NCBI GenBank assembly: GCA_950295325.1
Contig: OX485805.1
Span: forward strand, 47,578,758 to 47,642,757
Length of the DNA stretch: 64,000 nt
Origin: Polytrichum commune
Lineage: Eukaryota > Streptophyta > Polytrichopsida > Polytrichales > Polytrichaceae
Direction: 5' to 3'
Shown here piece by piece: positions 42,716 to 55,894 of this stretch (its first letter is position 1; each line of letters begins with the position of its first letter). The notes under the pieces are model-generated. The model saw only the letters and a program-made list of their open reading frames with translations. It was not told the origin of the DNA and searched no databases. The translations under genes and the position numbers were made by a program.

Positions 42716-45210
42716 GGTGTTGCCGTAGGATTTGCTATGAGAAAGAGTTCAGATTTTGGTTTAGAGTATTGGAGTGGCTGGAGGTTTTATTGTCATTGAT
42801 AGCTTGGTGGCTAGGTTAGAGTAATCTTGTGGCTTAAGGTTCTTTTGTGGTTGAGAGTCCAATTTTGTGCTATGGATTTAGATCATACCCTCATGTTTAT
42901 GTCGTGCATATGATCATATTGAGTTAAACACTGTTATCTGAGGTCAACAAAGAGGTCTTCCATTCAATTTAGTTCGTATTTGTGTGCATTGAGGTTTTTA
43001 CCAATGTTGGGTGGGTAGTTGATTTTGTTACTAACTTCTAGTTCCACTTTTCACAAAAAACTCTAGAAGCAAAGAACCTTCGGTTTTCAGGTTTTGAGAG
43101 TTTTTATAATATATGAACCTTTGGTCCTGTTTATTTATAAAAAAATTCAAAGATCCGACAAAGAACCAATGGTTTTTTAGAAGGTTTTTTGATTGGGTTT
43201 TGATTTTAAACAATCACATGTATGAATAAAGTGCAGCTATTTGAAGTTTTAAGAACCATAATTATAATTTAAAGAATCACCTTGATACATGGGTTTAGGG
43301 TTTAGGAATATGGGGTTGACCTCCAAAGAGCAATTCAAACTCTTGTGTCCAATAGATAATCACGACTCAGACACATGAATGGGAAATTGATACGTCTTTG
43401 CAATGGTCATACACCTGTCATATATGCATAGCCAATATTAAGTATGTGAGGGGTGCAAACTAACCCATGCCAAATGAATAAATCGTAGATCAAATAATGC
43501 AAAACATAAATTAATTTATGTATCTAATAAATTGATAAGTACTTCAAATAAATTCTTGATTCCAAATGCTATAAGAATAAGCTAGATACATCACAAATAT
43601 GATCACCATCTTCATGCATTTGTAGTAAGGATTCCGTCACATAGTTAGGTGAATAGGTGTAGAAGTATAATTATGATGTGATTTTAATTGTATATTATAA
43701 ATTGAAAATAAAAATTAACTTAAATATTGCATTCTAAATACGAATAAATTGTACTCCTTTGAAAATACCTCATAAGCTTTCATGTATCACCACTCATGGT
43801 CGGTTTCTTTGATTTAAATAACTTAATCATATGGTACCATGGATGTCTCTTTATTTTGTCATAAAATAATAATTTTCCCCTAAATGTTTGGCATGTGTCA
43901 TGCTCACAATCGCTAAGACCATTTGTATCCCATGTGAAAATTACATTCCGACATAGGTAAAGATGAAATAATAAGCCCTCTACAATGTATAAGATACTAA
44001 CCACAAAATAGAATGGCCATATGGATGACACCACATGATATATCAAACACAAGAGTCAATCATGTATGGGTAAGGGTATCAAATTTACAACTACAAGTCA
44101 CGAGGTCTAGACCAATGGGAGCATTTAGACCTAGTCTCCATCCAATTATGAGTACTCATGAATGATACTAGCTTGAACCCAAGTCGCTCCAATCCGTTGC
44201 ACCCCTGCATATGAATTAATATCCCGGATGAAGCAAATGTTGTGCACCCATGCATCCATGCACCCATGCCGGTGTTTACCTACCATACGCATGTATGCCC
44301 ATGCCCATGATCATGATCATAACCCCCCCCCCCCAAAATGACTTGCCACGATGCCACGATGCCCCCATGTACACCTTTTGTCTAATTAGTGTGCCAAGGT
44401 TACCATTTGGAGCTACTCATTGTCATAACTTTATACTGATATTATCATTATTTACCAACTAAGTTATATCATATTCTTCATTGTGCATACCAACCACTTA
44501 TATTGTTTGGATAAAAAAAAAATTCTCATTAAAAAAATACTTAGCAATGCATAACTTCAAATGATAACCCACACTAATCAGACAAAATTTGTAGCTTTAA
44601 GAAAAGGAGGGGAAAAGTCGTTTTAAGTTGATAGTCATGCATGCTTTCTCCTATCGCCCATGCCATGTCGTCACCTTAGCTGCACGCCCGTCACCTCCCC
44701 CTAGTTTCTCCACCATGCCTAGCTTTTGCACGTGTAGTACCCACCTTTCTACATTTGTTTCCTTTTTGTGACATGTTTATTTCGGAAAAGAGTATTTGAC
44801 ATGTATCCCTTTTTCTTTGAAAAGCTAGTTGGACACGTGTTCAAGATCTTCCGTAAACTCCGACTGTCACAAGCTCCATTTGTATATAGATGGAAGGAAA
44901 CTTTATTTGAGATGAAAAATGACACTAATTCAAGACATTTGTAAGTGGAAATCGTGACATGCTTCATGTTGATATCCGTTAAGTTTGTGCAAGCCTTGTT
45001 GACATAAGTCCATTCATAATGATTGCAATAGAAGATAATACAAGTAGAAGGCATTTAAATTGTAATGCAACGATCATCATGCCTACACACCACGAATATA
45101 CATTTACCGACTTTAATTGTTGGCAATCAATCATGTCTTGTTGCAGTCCCGAGTGACGCCTGGATATGACATGGTTCGAACTTCGAGGACAAGCATGGCA
45201 TAAGCGGCTT
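42716..45210. other. Noncoding stretch, copy 2 of 4600-6992
   Basis: It matches copy 1 with small indels. A short tract of degenerate TTTAGGG-like units occurs at about 43290-43305, in sequence absent from copy 1. No gene is visible. Confidence 0.55.
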
Positions 45211-47335
45211 GCAATAAGTGTCCCCTAGAGCGACTGTAGCTTGGATGACAACCATACAATGCAGGCCTCATAAACTTAGGCGTTCGCATAAATTAAATAT
45301 ATCTTCAATGTGGTTTGATAGCCACGTCTTCTTCTCTTTTGACTTTCTATTTACATTTTTTCTAATTGTTTTGTTATCCACAAATACCATGCAAAAATGG
45401 CCTCCTTTCATCAATCACTTTTCATCAATGTTTTATTTTATCTTCTTTTATTTTACATGTCAAGCATTCATGTTGTTTAAAACCATATTTTTAAAATTTT
45501 AAGAAATTAATCCACAAAAGCCATGCAAAAATGCCCTCCTCCATCAATTACATTTATAATTTTTATTTTTATTTTTATTCAACTCTAAATGTCAAGCCTT
45601 CACATCTTCTTATCTTTTAACTTCTCATTTAAATTTTTTTCATGTGATTTTTGTTTTGCATTGACAAACTCCATGCAAAAATCCCCTCTTTTCATCTAAT
45701 ATTATTCATAAAATTTATTTGCTTTTCATAGGCAGTTCAAGCGTATAAACCTTATTTGATTACTTGATGGTTATGCTCTAATGCATTCAAAGGTTGTTTT
45801 TCCATATTCTCCATATATGTTTACATTTTCAAACCTGAATCATATCTATTATAACCTTTCACATTTAAATAAAACTAGCAATTAGTAAGATATTTCATCA
45901 TTGACCTTTCATATTTGACCATTCATCACATGCATCACATGACAACACTCTACATAAATCTAGAGAATAAAATAAAAATAAAAATAAAAATAAGCAAATA
46001 CCAGATTCATGGATCATGTTTATATCTTTAAAGAAATCAATTATAAAAATTATTTGGAAGCCCCACAAGTGATGGAACCATATATTTGTTCCACGACGAT
46101 TTTAAATGTCTTCATGAGTGGCACCTGAGGCATGGATTCTCCATGCAAATCACAATCATGACTAGTTAGGTAACCTCTTAGAACCATCCCACTAGGTACA
46201 ACATTTTGCTCAAATCTATTCATCCTCAACATATTAACACTAAACTCCTCTCACCTTCACTTCAAATTCACATTGAAGCAAAATGAGACCAAGGTCTATT
46301 CCATAATTTGGAATTGCTTGAGTTGTATGGATGAATATGTCCATGGAATTCCACATATGGCTATGATTTTGATAGTTTTGAATGAGACATTGAATCAAAC
46401 TCTCATTATTTATCAATATGTTTCATATATTTAACATGCTAGGATACCTAATGGGTTTGGACATATCTTAGTACTACAACATTATAAACAATGAGGAATT
46501 GCTATCTCTCATGAAATTTAGTAGAAGAAAAAAAAATGCATGAATGGCTCTACATATAGAATTGAGCCTATAACAATTGTCATTCTTTTTTGGGAATCCA
46601 TATTTTCTTGATTAATTTACAAGTTTTGTTCTACTTGCCAATGAGACAACTGATGCACAAACCGCCTTGTTGAGAACATTCGATGGTCTCACATGCACAA
46701 ACTCAATAAGTGCCACCACTAAGTGACATTCCAAATTTGTGTTATCCTAAATTTTCCACAAGTTACTGTGCATCACTCATTGCTCATTCCTCACCGCTCC
46801 CGACACAACACTTGACCCTATCTGAAGTGACATCGAAAACTAATTTTGAACTTCAATAAAGTCCAACTTTACTTCAATAAATTATTATGAAAGAAGTGGA
46901 TATAGAATACGCTAGGCTCATTGCGTACGACAGAATCATGCATTTATTCAAAGAACAACGAAAGGATAGAGAACTTGAAAGAGGAAAAAGGGGGGAATTC
47001 AAAAAGAAGCATCACTTTTGTGTGACCCTAAAGAGGTCTGCCCTGGTGTAAGACTACGTCAACACAAAAATACATTTAAGCTGGTTACTTGCAAACGAAC
47101 GAACAGTGAGGCTGTGGCACCATGCCATTCTTCAGTACAAAAATCCAGTAAGTATTAAGTTTTATCAACTACTATTAGTGCTGCTTGTGTTCTCTAGGTA
47201 TTGCATGCGAGTCATTGCAGGATGTAAGTGCAAGTGCTTGCAATGACTCATAATATAGTTATAGCTCAGTTATAGTTCACCTAGCAGATGCTATTATTAG
47301 ACATACATTAGTTATGTGATAAAACCAACCTGATT
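45211..47335. other. Unique noncoding stretch upstream of the beta-glucosidase copy
   Basis: Copy 1 has lost this segment. There are no recognisable domains. The last few hundred bases are the likely promoter region of the former gene. Confidence 0.45.
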
Positions 47336-47582
47336 GTGGGCCATATTGTAGAAACAACTCAATCCAGGTTGCATTGCATCCAGGACTATAATTGCTTCAA
47401 CAACAAAATGGCTGCAGGTTGTTGTAGTGTGGCAGATTTGATGCGTCTATTCATCAGTTTCATGATTTTAGCCACACGATTTGTGATTCCTGCACAGGCT
47501 GCAACCAAAACCCAAGATCAAAATTTTAACTCCACCTCTGGCTAGCTGCGCAAAGTCCAACGAAGCTCGTTTCAAATCCGGG

Positions 47583-48678
47583 TACAGTACGCAACTCCCG
47601 TATTATATGGTCCTGATTATAATCACTTATAATGCGTTTTAGTCCAATATTGAGTGATACAATTTGTTTTAATGTAGGAAACCCTTGTAGCCCTTCTAAC
47701 AAGGAATCCAAAAATGTAATTATATATAGGAAAAAAATATATTTTGAAGCATATGATTGCATTAAAAACCTAATTATATGATTTTTTTAATACATGTACC
47801 ATAGGTCAAACTACCCAACTTTTTGGACTTTTTAATAAAATTTTAACATTGTGAATGATTTATAATTTTAATGGGAGGCAACTATTCATGGCTTATAATT
47901 CTAATTGGAGGTAAATATTCGTGTGGATTTTTTAAAATTATGTATAGGCAACTTACTGGTCTAACTGTTGGGATAGAAAACTAATGATTTGTGTTAGGAT
48001 ACAGTTGAGGTATGTATTTTTAAGACCATATACATCATATGGTGCCCCGACTACTCAAGGGTATCATGGGGTATTTCAAAATATCATGGGTTCCCGGTTT
48101 AGGGTTAGGGCTTAGGGTTTGAGGCTTTTATATATTCGCTTTGAAGCTTTTGTGTTCGGTTTTGGAGCCTTTGTGTCTTTGCTTTGGAGTGTGCGGCTTT
48201 GCTTTAGAGCCTTTGTGTCGTCACTTTGGAGTGTGCTTGTGCTCATTTGGGAGGGTCATCCTTGGCTTAAACAAACACATGGATTGTGAGATGAAGCGTA
48301 GAGGCTCATGTAGTGGAGGTAGAGATAGGGAGAAGGAATATGTTACACCTGTAATTGCCACAACACCTTCCAAAGGAGGGAGACCTCAAAAGGACCCTCT
48401 ATCATTTGTGAATACTAATCCGACATCTACATTGAATACCCCTCTTAGACGCTCTACAAGGTTAAAAAACTAGGTGTTTCAATTGTTTATATACGTTGGA
48501 GTTTTATTTTAATAAATATGCAACCCAACTTTTTTTTCATCTCATTTTATTTAATTTGGTCTTCACCCAACTTTTTGATCATTTTAATTTGATCTAATTT
48601 GATCTAATTTTTATAAAAGCCGTCCTCTAAGCCGTTTTTAATACAATGCCCCCTGCGTATAATATGGGAGTTGCGTAC
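47583..48678. mobile_element. TIR element inserted in beta-glucosidase exon 1
   Basis: CCGGG flanks it on both sides (47578-47582 and 48679-48683), a 5-bp target duplication that reconstitutes the exon when one copy is removed. The inverted ends share GTACGCAACTCCC and a following (G/A)TATTATA. The left end has a few extra bases. The interior is AT-rich with one small basic open frame. The superfamily is not clear. Confidence 0.75.
48141..48473 (+). CDS. Hypothetical small basic protein inside the TIR element
   Basis: The open frame is 110 codons. The N-terminal half is compositionally odd (repeated CFGVCGFALEPLC-like units) and may not be real. The C-terminal half is basic, with KGGRPQKDP, similar to an AT-hook, and ends LRRSTRLKN. 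It could be the tail exon of a gene captured by the element or chance. I do not recognise a family. Confidence 0.25.
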   Translation: MKLLCSVLEPLCLCFGVCGFALEPLCRHFGVCLCSFGRVILGLNKHMDCEMKRRGSCSGGRDREKEYVTPVIATTPSKGGRPQKDPLSFVNTNPTSTLNTPLRRSTRLKN

Positions 48679-50199
48679 CCGGGGTTTCCAAAGCACTTTG
48701 TGTTTGGGACTTCGAGCTCTGCATATCAGGTGGGACTCTCATTTCCAAGTTGTGTTGATATAGACATGCACAATTCGAATTATTAATCTACTACTTGGAT
48801 GTGCTCACCGATGTTCATTCAACTTGCAGCCGTCATGTTCATTTATCATTATATCAATATTAGGGACATGCATTTTAATCGGAGCTTGGGTACTCGATCT
48901 CAGGCTGTTTTAGGAATCCTGGGTGAGAATGCAATTTGTTGGAGTGTTGTGGAATATTTCAGTGGTTCTTCTGCAGCTGGATTGTGATGAGTAATGTATG
49001 AACAAGAGTGAGTTCCTTTTGTGAAAACGAAAATAAAGTAAAAACCGACAACCCTTGATCTGAGCTTGCTTTAGAGAGCCGTGATGCACACATCTTAGTT
49101 TCGAGTTTCATAATGTGGGATGCATGGAATGATTTGTTGCAAACTGTCACATGGCTTGCGCTGCACTATGAAGGAGCAGCTATGGAAGATGGAAAAGGTC
49201 GCAGTATTTGCGACACCTACAGTCACACGGAAGGTGATTTTTACAAGGATGTTTTGATCTCTTGAGAATGCCATACGCGTACGTTTAAATCTCAGATTTG
49301 TTGCAAGTATTTCGCCTGGATGTGTAAACGTGACAATAAATACAGAATAGCCAACAAGTCGAGTCAGTTGTCCATCAGAACTAATTGACTGCGAGTATTT
49401 TTGCCTCCAAACCTGCAGGGAAGATTCTTGGGAACACCAATGGAGACATTGCTGTTGACCAATATCACCGTTTTGAGGTATTTGCATAAGTTGTGTTTTA
49501 TGAGCATATTTTCTTTCTGTCATAAATTTCTGTTTGACAGAAGAGAGTGCAAACTTAGAAGTATGGGACCATTTTCTCATGTGCTATGAATTTTACATTT
49601 CTCAAATTACGCTATTTGAAGACAATTTGTGAATGGAATGTTAATGCTGTGCAGGAGGACATCTGGTTGATGAAAGATTTGGGCATGGATGCATACCGCT
49701 TCTCAATTGCATGGTCCCGCATCCTCCCATGTATGTGAATAATCATAAATGATTCTCTTGTTTCCTGTAATCGCAAGGATAAATTCAACAGTATAAAAAG
49801 CAGCATACATCATTTAATCCAAGCCTTTGTTAACATTGAATTGTTGAGGAGTACTCCACTTGTCATGTGTATGCCAGACGGTACTGGAAAAGTGAACTGG
49901 GAAGGTGTGAAATACTACAATACACTAATCAATGCTCCTCTAGCGCATGGTAAGAATTCTTTCTACATCTTATGTCATGGGCCAATATGCTTGTATCATA
50001 GATATGTGCACATACGATCTAATAAATGTAATTATTTGCAATAGCCTACAATGATCATTATATACATGTAGTCATCATGCCAAGCGATTTTGGTTGTATG
50101 GTCTATTTTCGATTGGATATGAGGAGACATATGTCATCTATATGTCATGGCCTTGACATGGGATGACCATTATCTTTGATAATGAACACATGTCGCCTT

Positions 50200-50863
<664 letters not shown>

Positions 50864-51725
50864 TAGGCATGATGTTTCCAAGCTGATTCATCCTCCAAGC
50901 AAATGAGCCACGACTAGCACAAATGATGACCATTCCGAGTGGGGAGGGGGTGCCTGATGTTTCCACTAGAATATGTGGTGTGACAAAAGATAGGGTCTCC
51001 TTTGAGATTTCAAAGTAAAAGTGGTATATTTCTAGTTTAATTTTAGGGTATCAAAGATTCTTTTTTGAAAATAAAATATATAGATTCTAATGATATTCAT
51101 CAAATATGCTAAATATCCAATGAACGTGCACATTGCTTCATAGCCTCCTTCAAAACACCCCATCATCGCACATGGTCCTTGAAATCGCACAGGAGGTTTC
51201 CCCAACCTGGGGGTCGTGCATGGTTCTTCTAATGTTGTATGCATTGATTGCAGTGACGCGTTTATGGAATTTGCGCGTTTATCATTTCAATTGTTTGGTG
51301 ATCGCGTGAAGCACTGGATCACGTTTAATGAGGTCCATGAATTTGCAATTCAGGGATATTCCTTAGGAACATTGGCCCCCGGCCGGTGTTCTCCAGCTTA
51401 TGGAAATTGCACTGCAGGAAATTCGTGGACGGAGCCTTCCATAGTGGCACACAATTGTCTAAATGGGCATGCAGAAGCTGTGAGGATTTATCGAAGTGAA
51501 TTCAAGGTAACCAATATTAACACCAGAAATGTTTGCAGAACCCCTGACTTGCAAATTATAACGTAATTTCATGCATGGAGAGGTCCAAGTTGTTCATGAA
51601 CCTGAACTCATGAATTGCAAAGTATATTTGAAGTGTGGGGAGTGAATCTTACTTGTATTGGTATGATACAGAAGTATCAGCATGGTGTCATAGGAATGAC
51701 AGTGGATTTTGCCTGGTATGAGCCT

Positions 51726-52082
51726 GTGAGGCCAAACCCATCACCCTTAAGCGTCCTAGTCCAGACAATAGGTTTGGAGATCACATGTGTAACATAACAA
51801 CTTGTGGTAACATGGGATGTACATTCTACCTTGTTGAGCTTTTAACTTAATTTGAATCATGACATTTTATTAGAGTGAACCTCGTGCGTAGGTACATCCT
51901 TGGCTTTTTCCAGAGTCCACCCCTCCGCCTTTGCCAAGCATGCCTTCAATGATTTCCCCCTTGCAACTTTGGTTCTGGCTGTCGATTCTTCACTAGTGCA
52001 TGACCCCTCGCTGAGGCTATGACGTATTGATTCCATGAGGCACATAAGTTTTAATACAAGTGTTGAAAAACACTTGTGTAAC
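51726..52082 (+). repeat. Left inverted end of the gag-protease element
   Basis: It pairs with 57325-57671. It contains a 62-codon open frame on the minus strand (52045-51857) whose middle (STARTKVARGKSLKACLAKA) matches one in the right end. Confidence 0.75.
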
Positions 52083-52227
52083 TTACCATTGCCTCCTCTT
52101 CCACAAGTCCCTCATAAATCCTTCCCCAACTCATCTCATAATGCAATTACTAAACCAACTAGCTTGACCCAACTAGCCTAACCATCTAGCCTAACTAATT
52201 AGTCTAATTAATTATCCTCCACTCTAC

Positions 52228-52728
52228 CCAGCAATTAGGCCTATCTGGCCTTCGCCTAAAACCAACAGCTAAATCTAATGGCCTTAGCCTCAAACCAGCG
52301 GTTGAATGTAACTGGCCTTAGCCTCGAACCAGCAGCTAAATGTAACTGGCCTTAGCCTTAAACCAGCAGTTGAATGTAACTGGCCTTAGCCTCAAGCCAA
52401 CAGCTAAATCTAATGGCCTTAGCCTTGAACCAGCAGCTAAATGTAACTGGCCTTAGCCTCGAACCAGCAGCTAAATCTAATGGCCTTAGCCTTGAACCAA
52501 CAGCTAAATGTAACTGGCCTTAGCCTTAAACCAACAGTTGAATGTAACTGGCCTTAGCCTCAAGCCATCAGCTAAATCTAATGGCCTTAGCCTTGAACCA
52601 GCAGTTGAATGTAACTAGCCTTCGCCCTTAAACCAACAGCTAAATGTAACTAGCCTTAGCCTTAAACCAGCAGTTGAATGTAACTGGCCTTAGCCTCTAA
52701 AACCAGCAGCTAAATCTAATGGCCTTAG
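52228..52728. repeat. Tandem array, 33-34-bp units
   Basis: About 15 units of the form AACCAGCAGCTAAATGTAAC followed by TGGCCTTAGCCTCG. Two unit types alternate irregularly (TAAATCTAATGG and TTGAATGTAACTGG). It borders the 3' end of the protease-side frame. Confidence 0.85.
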
Positions 52729-53394
52729 CATTTTTAACTTCACATCCACATACCGCCAATCTTTCTCCGCCACATGGGTTTGCTCATCCTTGTTTCTATA
52801 CCAATCCGCCGGCACATCGGGATAATCCTTGATGTTGTGACCAACAACTATCCCCGTGGATGTAGTCCTAAAATGCAAAGGTTCCTCTAACTTAGAAGCC
52901 TCCAAGATGGCATCCTCCTCTTGAGTCCCGTCCACGTGCACTAGGTTAACGTCTCCATTATCCACATCATCTACCCAAGGCGTCAAACCCCCTAAGATCC
53001 ACTCCTCTTCGGTGAGCACCTCACATGGCTCCAACAACGAACAATCCCCGCCACTCCAACATCTCTCGTCGCTCAAACGTGGATGGTGAGATGTTACCAA
53101 TATATCGAACTCCGACTCGGGATATTCCCTTAACCATTGTGCATACTCCCCATTATCTCCATAATTGTAGAACCTAGGACCTAAACTTCCCGAACCCGAG
53201 TCCGTGATGGTGTTGTGACTTCCGGGATGAACAACTCCGACTAGAGCCTCCCCTCCTTCATCCTTGATTTTGTCAAGGTCTTCCTCTTCCAATGGTAGGT
53301 ACAATTCCTTCTTCATCCACCCTTCTAATGATCCAATTGACACTTTGACTCGATTATCCTTAGGACCATAAGTAATGGATGGCTTCGCACCTCC
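52690..53394 (-). pseudogene. Region downstream of the protease in the gag-protease element
   Basis: This continues the protease frame after the stop TAG at 53395-53397 (GGAKPSITYGPKDNRVKVS, then an acidic protein). The acidic sequence (DDVDNGDVNLVHVDGTQEED) resembles linkers between protease and reverse transcriptase in gypsy polyproteins, but no reverse transcriptase follows; the frame ends in the tandem array. The stop probably replaced a tryptophan. Confidence 0.55.
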
Positions 53395-54234
53395 CTAATC
53401 TACTATGGCATCGGCCATTCTCAACCAAGGTCTTCCCAACAAGATGGGGAATGAGTCCTTGTTGGAATACATCTTAATCACATGAAAAATAACTAAATAC
53501 TCCTCTCCCCCGGTGGTCATCCTACAATCTTTAATCATTCTCAAAGGTGTGGTTGAACTTTGATTTGCCATGTTTATAATCAAGGGCGAAAGATCCGTAA
53601 GACCAAGACCCAATTTCTTCATAGTGTGGTCCGGCAAAATGTTCAAACTACTACCTCCATCCACTAGCACATTTGGGACTACCTTGTCTACTATGTTGAC
53701 CTCTATCTCTATGGTTTTCACATCTCGACCTCCTTGTGATTGAATTCTAGCGGCCACTCTAGTTTTCACTTTTCTAATTCTCCTATTGACGGGCATGCCA
53801 TCCTTGAGAGTCTTCTGTGCGACGGGTAAAATTTCCAATAATTGTCCAAAGGTTATGTCCGCCTTGAGCGAACTAAGGTCGGCCCACAAATCATAACCAC
53901 TTGACTTCTCCATTTTTGCATTGCCGACACCATCAAATTCATCCAAAGGAATGTCCGGTCCTTCCCATTCTCCCATATCACTACCGTCTAAATCATGAAT
54001 GACGTTGGGCATCTTCCTATCATGGAGAATTACATTCTCCTTTTTCACCTCCTTAGTGACCTTCCTAGCCACCCTATCCATCTCATCTAATTTTGACATG
54101 TCAATGTTTTCGTCCGAAGAATACTCCTCTTGATTCTCCACTCCTACCTTTAATGGATCCTTCTCTCTCATAGCTCTAGTTGTGACTGCCAACGCCGGTG
54201 CTTCACGAATGACTTCCTCATCTAGACTCTTCAA
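53395..54234 (-). CDS. Retroviral-type aspartic protease (gag-protease element)
   Basis: The frame is 279 codons. An acidic N-terminal region precedes a protease core: EVNIVDKVVPNVLVDGGSSL with DGG in place of the usual D(T/S)G, then ILPDHTMKKLGLG, and the flap-to-C-terminal part FPILLGRPWLRMADAIVD. These features are typical of plant gypsy polyprotein proteases. The DGG active site is seen in some of them. It would process gag. It is separated by about 30 bp from the gag frame upstream on the same strand and was probably one polyprotein. Confidence 0.75.
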   Translation of the reverse strand: MKSLDEEVIREAPALAVTTRAMREKDPLKVGVENQEEYSSDENIDMSKLDEMDRVARKVTKEVKKENVILHDRKMPNVIHDLDGSDMGEWEGPDIPLDEFDGVGNAKMEKSSGYDLWADLSSLKADITFGQLLEILPVAQKTLKDGMPVNRRIRKVKTRVAARIQSQGGRDVKTIEIEVNIVDKVVPNVLVDGGSSLNILPDHTMKKLGLGLTDLSPLIINMANQSSTTPLRMIKDCRMTTGGEEYLVIFHVIKMYSNKDSFPILLGRPWLRMADAIVD

Positions 54235-54264
54235 TTTATAGGTGATGGCATTGGTGTGTGGAGG

Positions 54265-55461
54265 TCATTGACCTTGCTCCTCTCCAATCCCCATTGGGAG
54301 AGGAATCGTGTCATCATAATGAACATCCACCACACCATCCATAAATCTAACGTCTTGAGAATTAGACGGACCCGGATCCGTGGGGGGGGCTTGACGCCTA
54401 TTGTCAACGTTTTGTGGACCTCCTTGCCTACCTTGAATCGGAATGTACCCGTTTGTCGTTTGTAATCCCGTCGGTGGATGAAACGTTTGTCTTGCATTAC
54501 CATGGTCATAGTACAAGTTTGGTGGCCTAAGATCATTCGATGGTCCACCTTGTGGTCTAGCTCCCCTCATGTTGTCTCGAGCTTGTTGTTGTGGGTTGGC
54601 CACCGAGTAAGGCATACTAATAACTTTGTCCGGTTGACGACATTCATCCGAAGGATGATTTCCACCACAATTACTACAACCATAACCTTGCCTTTCGGAC
54701 CAACATTGACCTTGGGCATGCCACCTTCCGCAAAATGGATGGAACTCATTTTTCTCATTGTCTTGACCACCTTGACCCTTAGGAGGAGGACCCTTATTGT
54801 TTCCTTGACCATATTGATGTTGTGTTTGGCATCGTTGATTTTGTGAAGGTGGACCACCGCGTCTTCGTTGATCACGGTTTTGCGCACTTCTACAAAATTG
54901 ACAAGTGCGGCCCGGTTTGCCGCATTGGACACACCATAAACCCGACGAGTATCTACCCGACTCAATTGGGGGAGGGGGTCCCGGTTGTTGGCTCTTGATC
55001 ATCAAAGACATTTGATCTGTGAGACTTTGCATTTGTTTGATCATTGCCTCTTGAAATCCCAATTGGCTAGCACCTAACCTTCTCTCCACTTCTTCAAGGT
55101 GAGGATCCGGTCTAGGAGCCGGCAATGCTAGAAGTGGCGCCGGTTCTCTAACTGCTAAAGGACGTGGACCGGTCTCGACCATAGCATAAGGAACTTGACT
55201 CTCATACTTGACCGGTTCTCCCGTGACCACCTTAGGTTGAATGGGAATGAATTGAGGTATCAATTCATCTTCCCTTCTCCACAATCTCTCATGATCTTTA
55301 TCCAAACTCTCTACTTCCCTAGCCGCCCGCTTGGCATCCGCCAATGTCTCAGGATTTCTCTCAAGGACTCCCCTAATTGTTCCCGACTTAAAGAATCCTT
55401 GAAGAAAGAATTGCCTTAGTGTGTCATCACTTAGCATGGTTCCCACAAATCGTGTACACAC
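54265..55461 (-). CDS. Gag, C-terminal part with zinc-knuckle-like cysteines (gag-protease element)
   Basis: The frame is 398 codons. It begins with the last part of the retrotransposon gag domain (TRFVGTMLSDDTLRQFFLQG, ADAKRAAREVESLDKDHERL), then a proline/glutamine-rich region. Cysteine clusters are CVQCGKPGRTCQFC and CSNCGGNHPSDEC. The start is not a true initiation site: it follows a frameshift from the frame ending at 55466. The domain would bind nucleic acid. Confidence 0.7.
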   Translation of the reverse strand: MCTRFVGTMLSDDTLRQFFLQGFFKSGTIRGVLERNPETLADAKRAAREVESLDKDHERLWRREDELIPQFIPIQPKVVTGEPVKYESQVPYAMVETGPRPLAVREPAPLLALPAPRPDPHLEEVERRLGASQLGFQEAMIKQMQSLTDQMSLMIKSQQPGPPPPIESGRYSSGLWCVQCGKPGRTCQFCRSAQNRDQRRRGGPPSQNQRCQTQHQYGQGNNKGPPPKGQGGQDNEKNEFHPFCGRWHAQGQCWSERQGYGCSNCGGNHPSDECRQPDKVISMPYSVANPQQQARDNMRGARPQGGPSNDLRPPNLYYDHGNARQTFHPPTGLQTTNGYIPIQGRQGGPQNVDNRRQAPPTDPGPSNSQDVRFMDGVVDVHYDDTIPLPMGIGEEQGQ

Positions 55462-55465
55462 TAAA

Positions 55466-55894
55466 TCAAACCGAAATTTTCTCTTCCCTACCTTGCTTGA
55501 TCGAAGCCAATGCCCTTAACGCCGTGCTTTGACCAACCTCCGGACGGAACTCATTCAAGAACTCCCTTTGCAATTGGTCCCATCCTCTAAAATGTCCCTC
55601 GGCATGATCCTTATACCACTCATAAGCCTCCCCCTCTAAAGTGGTGGGGAACCATACTAGCCAATACCCCGGATTAGTCACGAGTGAGCTAGCTAACCTT
55701 TCCATGTACCTCTCCATATGCCTAGAAGGATCTTCATCCTTAGTTTCATAAAACTTAGGGAGGTGGGAAGGCACGTCCACCGCTTGTAAGTTTTGTGGAA
55801 CCACGATTGGTAAGCCTCTCGGCCTAACCAATGGATCAATGGGATCCTCCTCCGGTATAGGACCCGCGTCATCCCCTCGTCGTGCCATCTCCAC
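55466..55894 (-). CDS. Gag, N-terminal part (gag-protease element)
   Basis: The frame is 142 codons from the start at 55894. It holds the core of a plant retrotransposon gag (SHLPKFYETKDEDPSRHMER, YEWYKDHAEGHFRGWDQLQR, EFLNEFRPEVGQSTALRALA). It ends at a TGA; the following residues (FDLVCTRFVGTML) continue in the next frame, so a single-base shift near 55475 separates it from the frame at 54265-55461. Confidence 0.75.
   Translation of the reverse strand: MEMARRGDDAGPIPEEDPIDPLVRPRGLPIVVPQNLQAVDVPSHLPKFYETKDEDPSRHMERYMERLASSLVTNPGYWLVWFPTTLEGEAYEWYKDHAEGHFRGWDQLQREFLNEFRPEVGQSTALRALASIKQGREEKISV

Noticed and set aside
43285..43310. Telomere-like GGGTTTAGGG units (also near 48093-48120)
   Set aside because: Only two or three degenerate units, too short to call interstitial telomere repeats.
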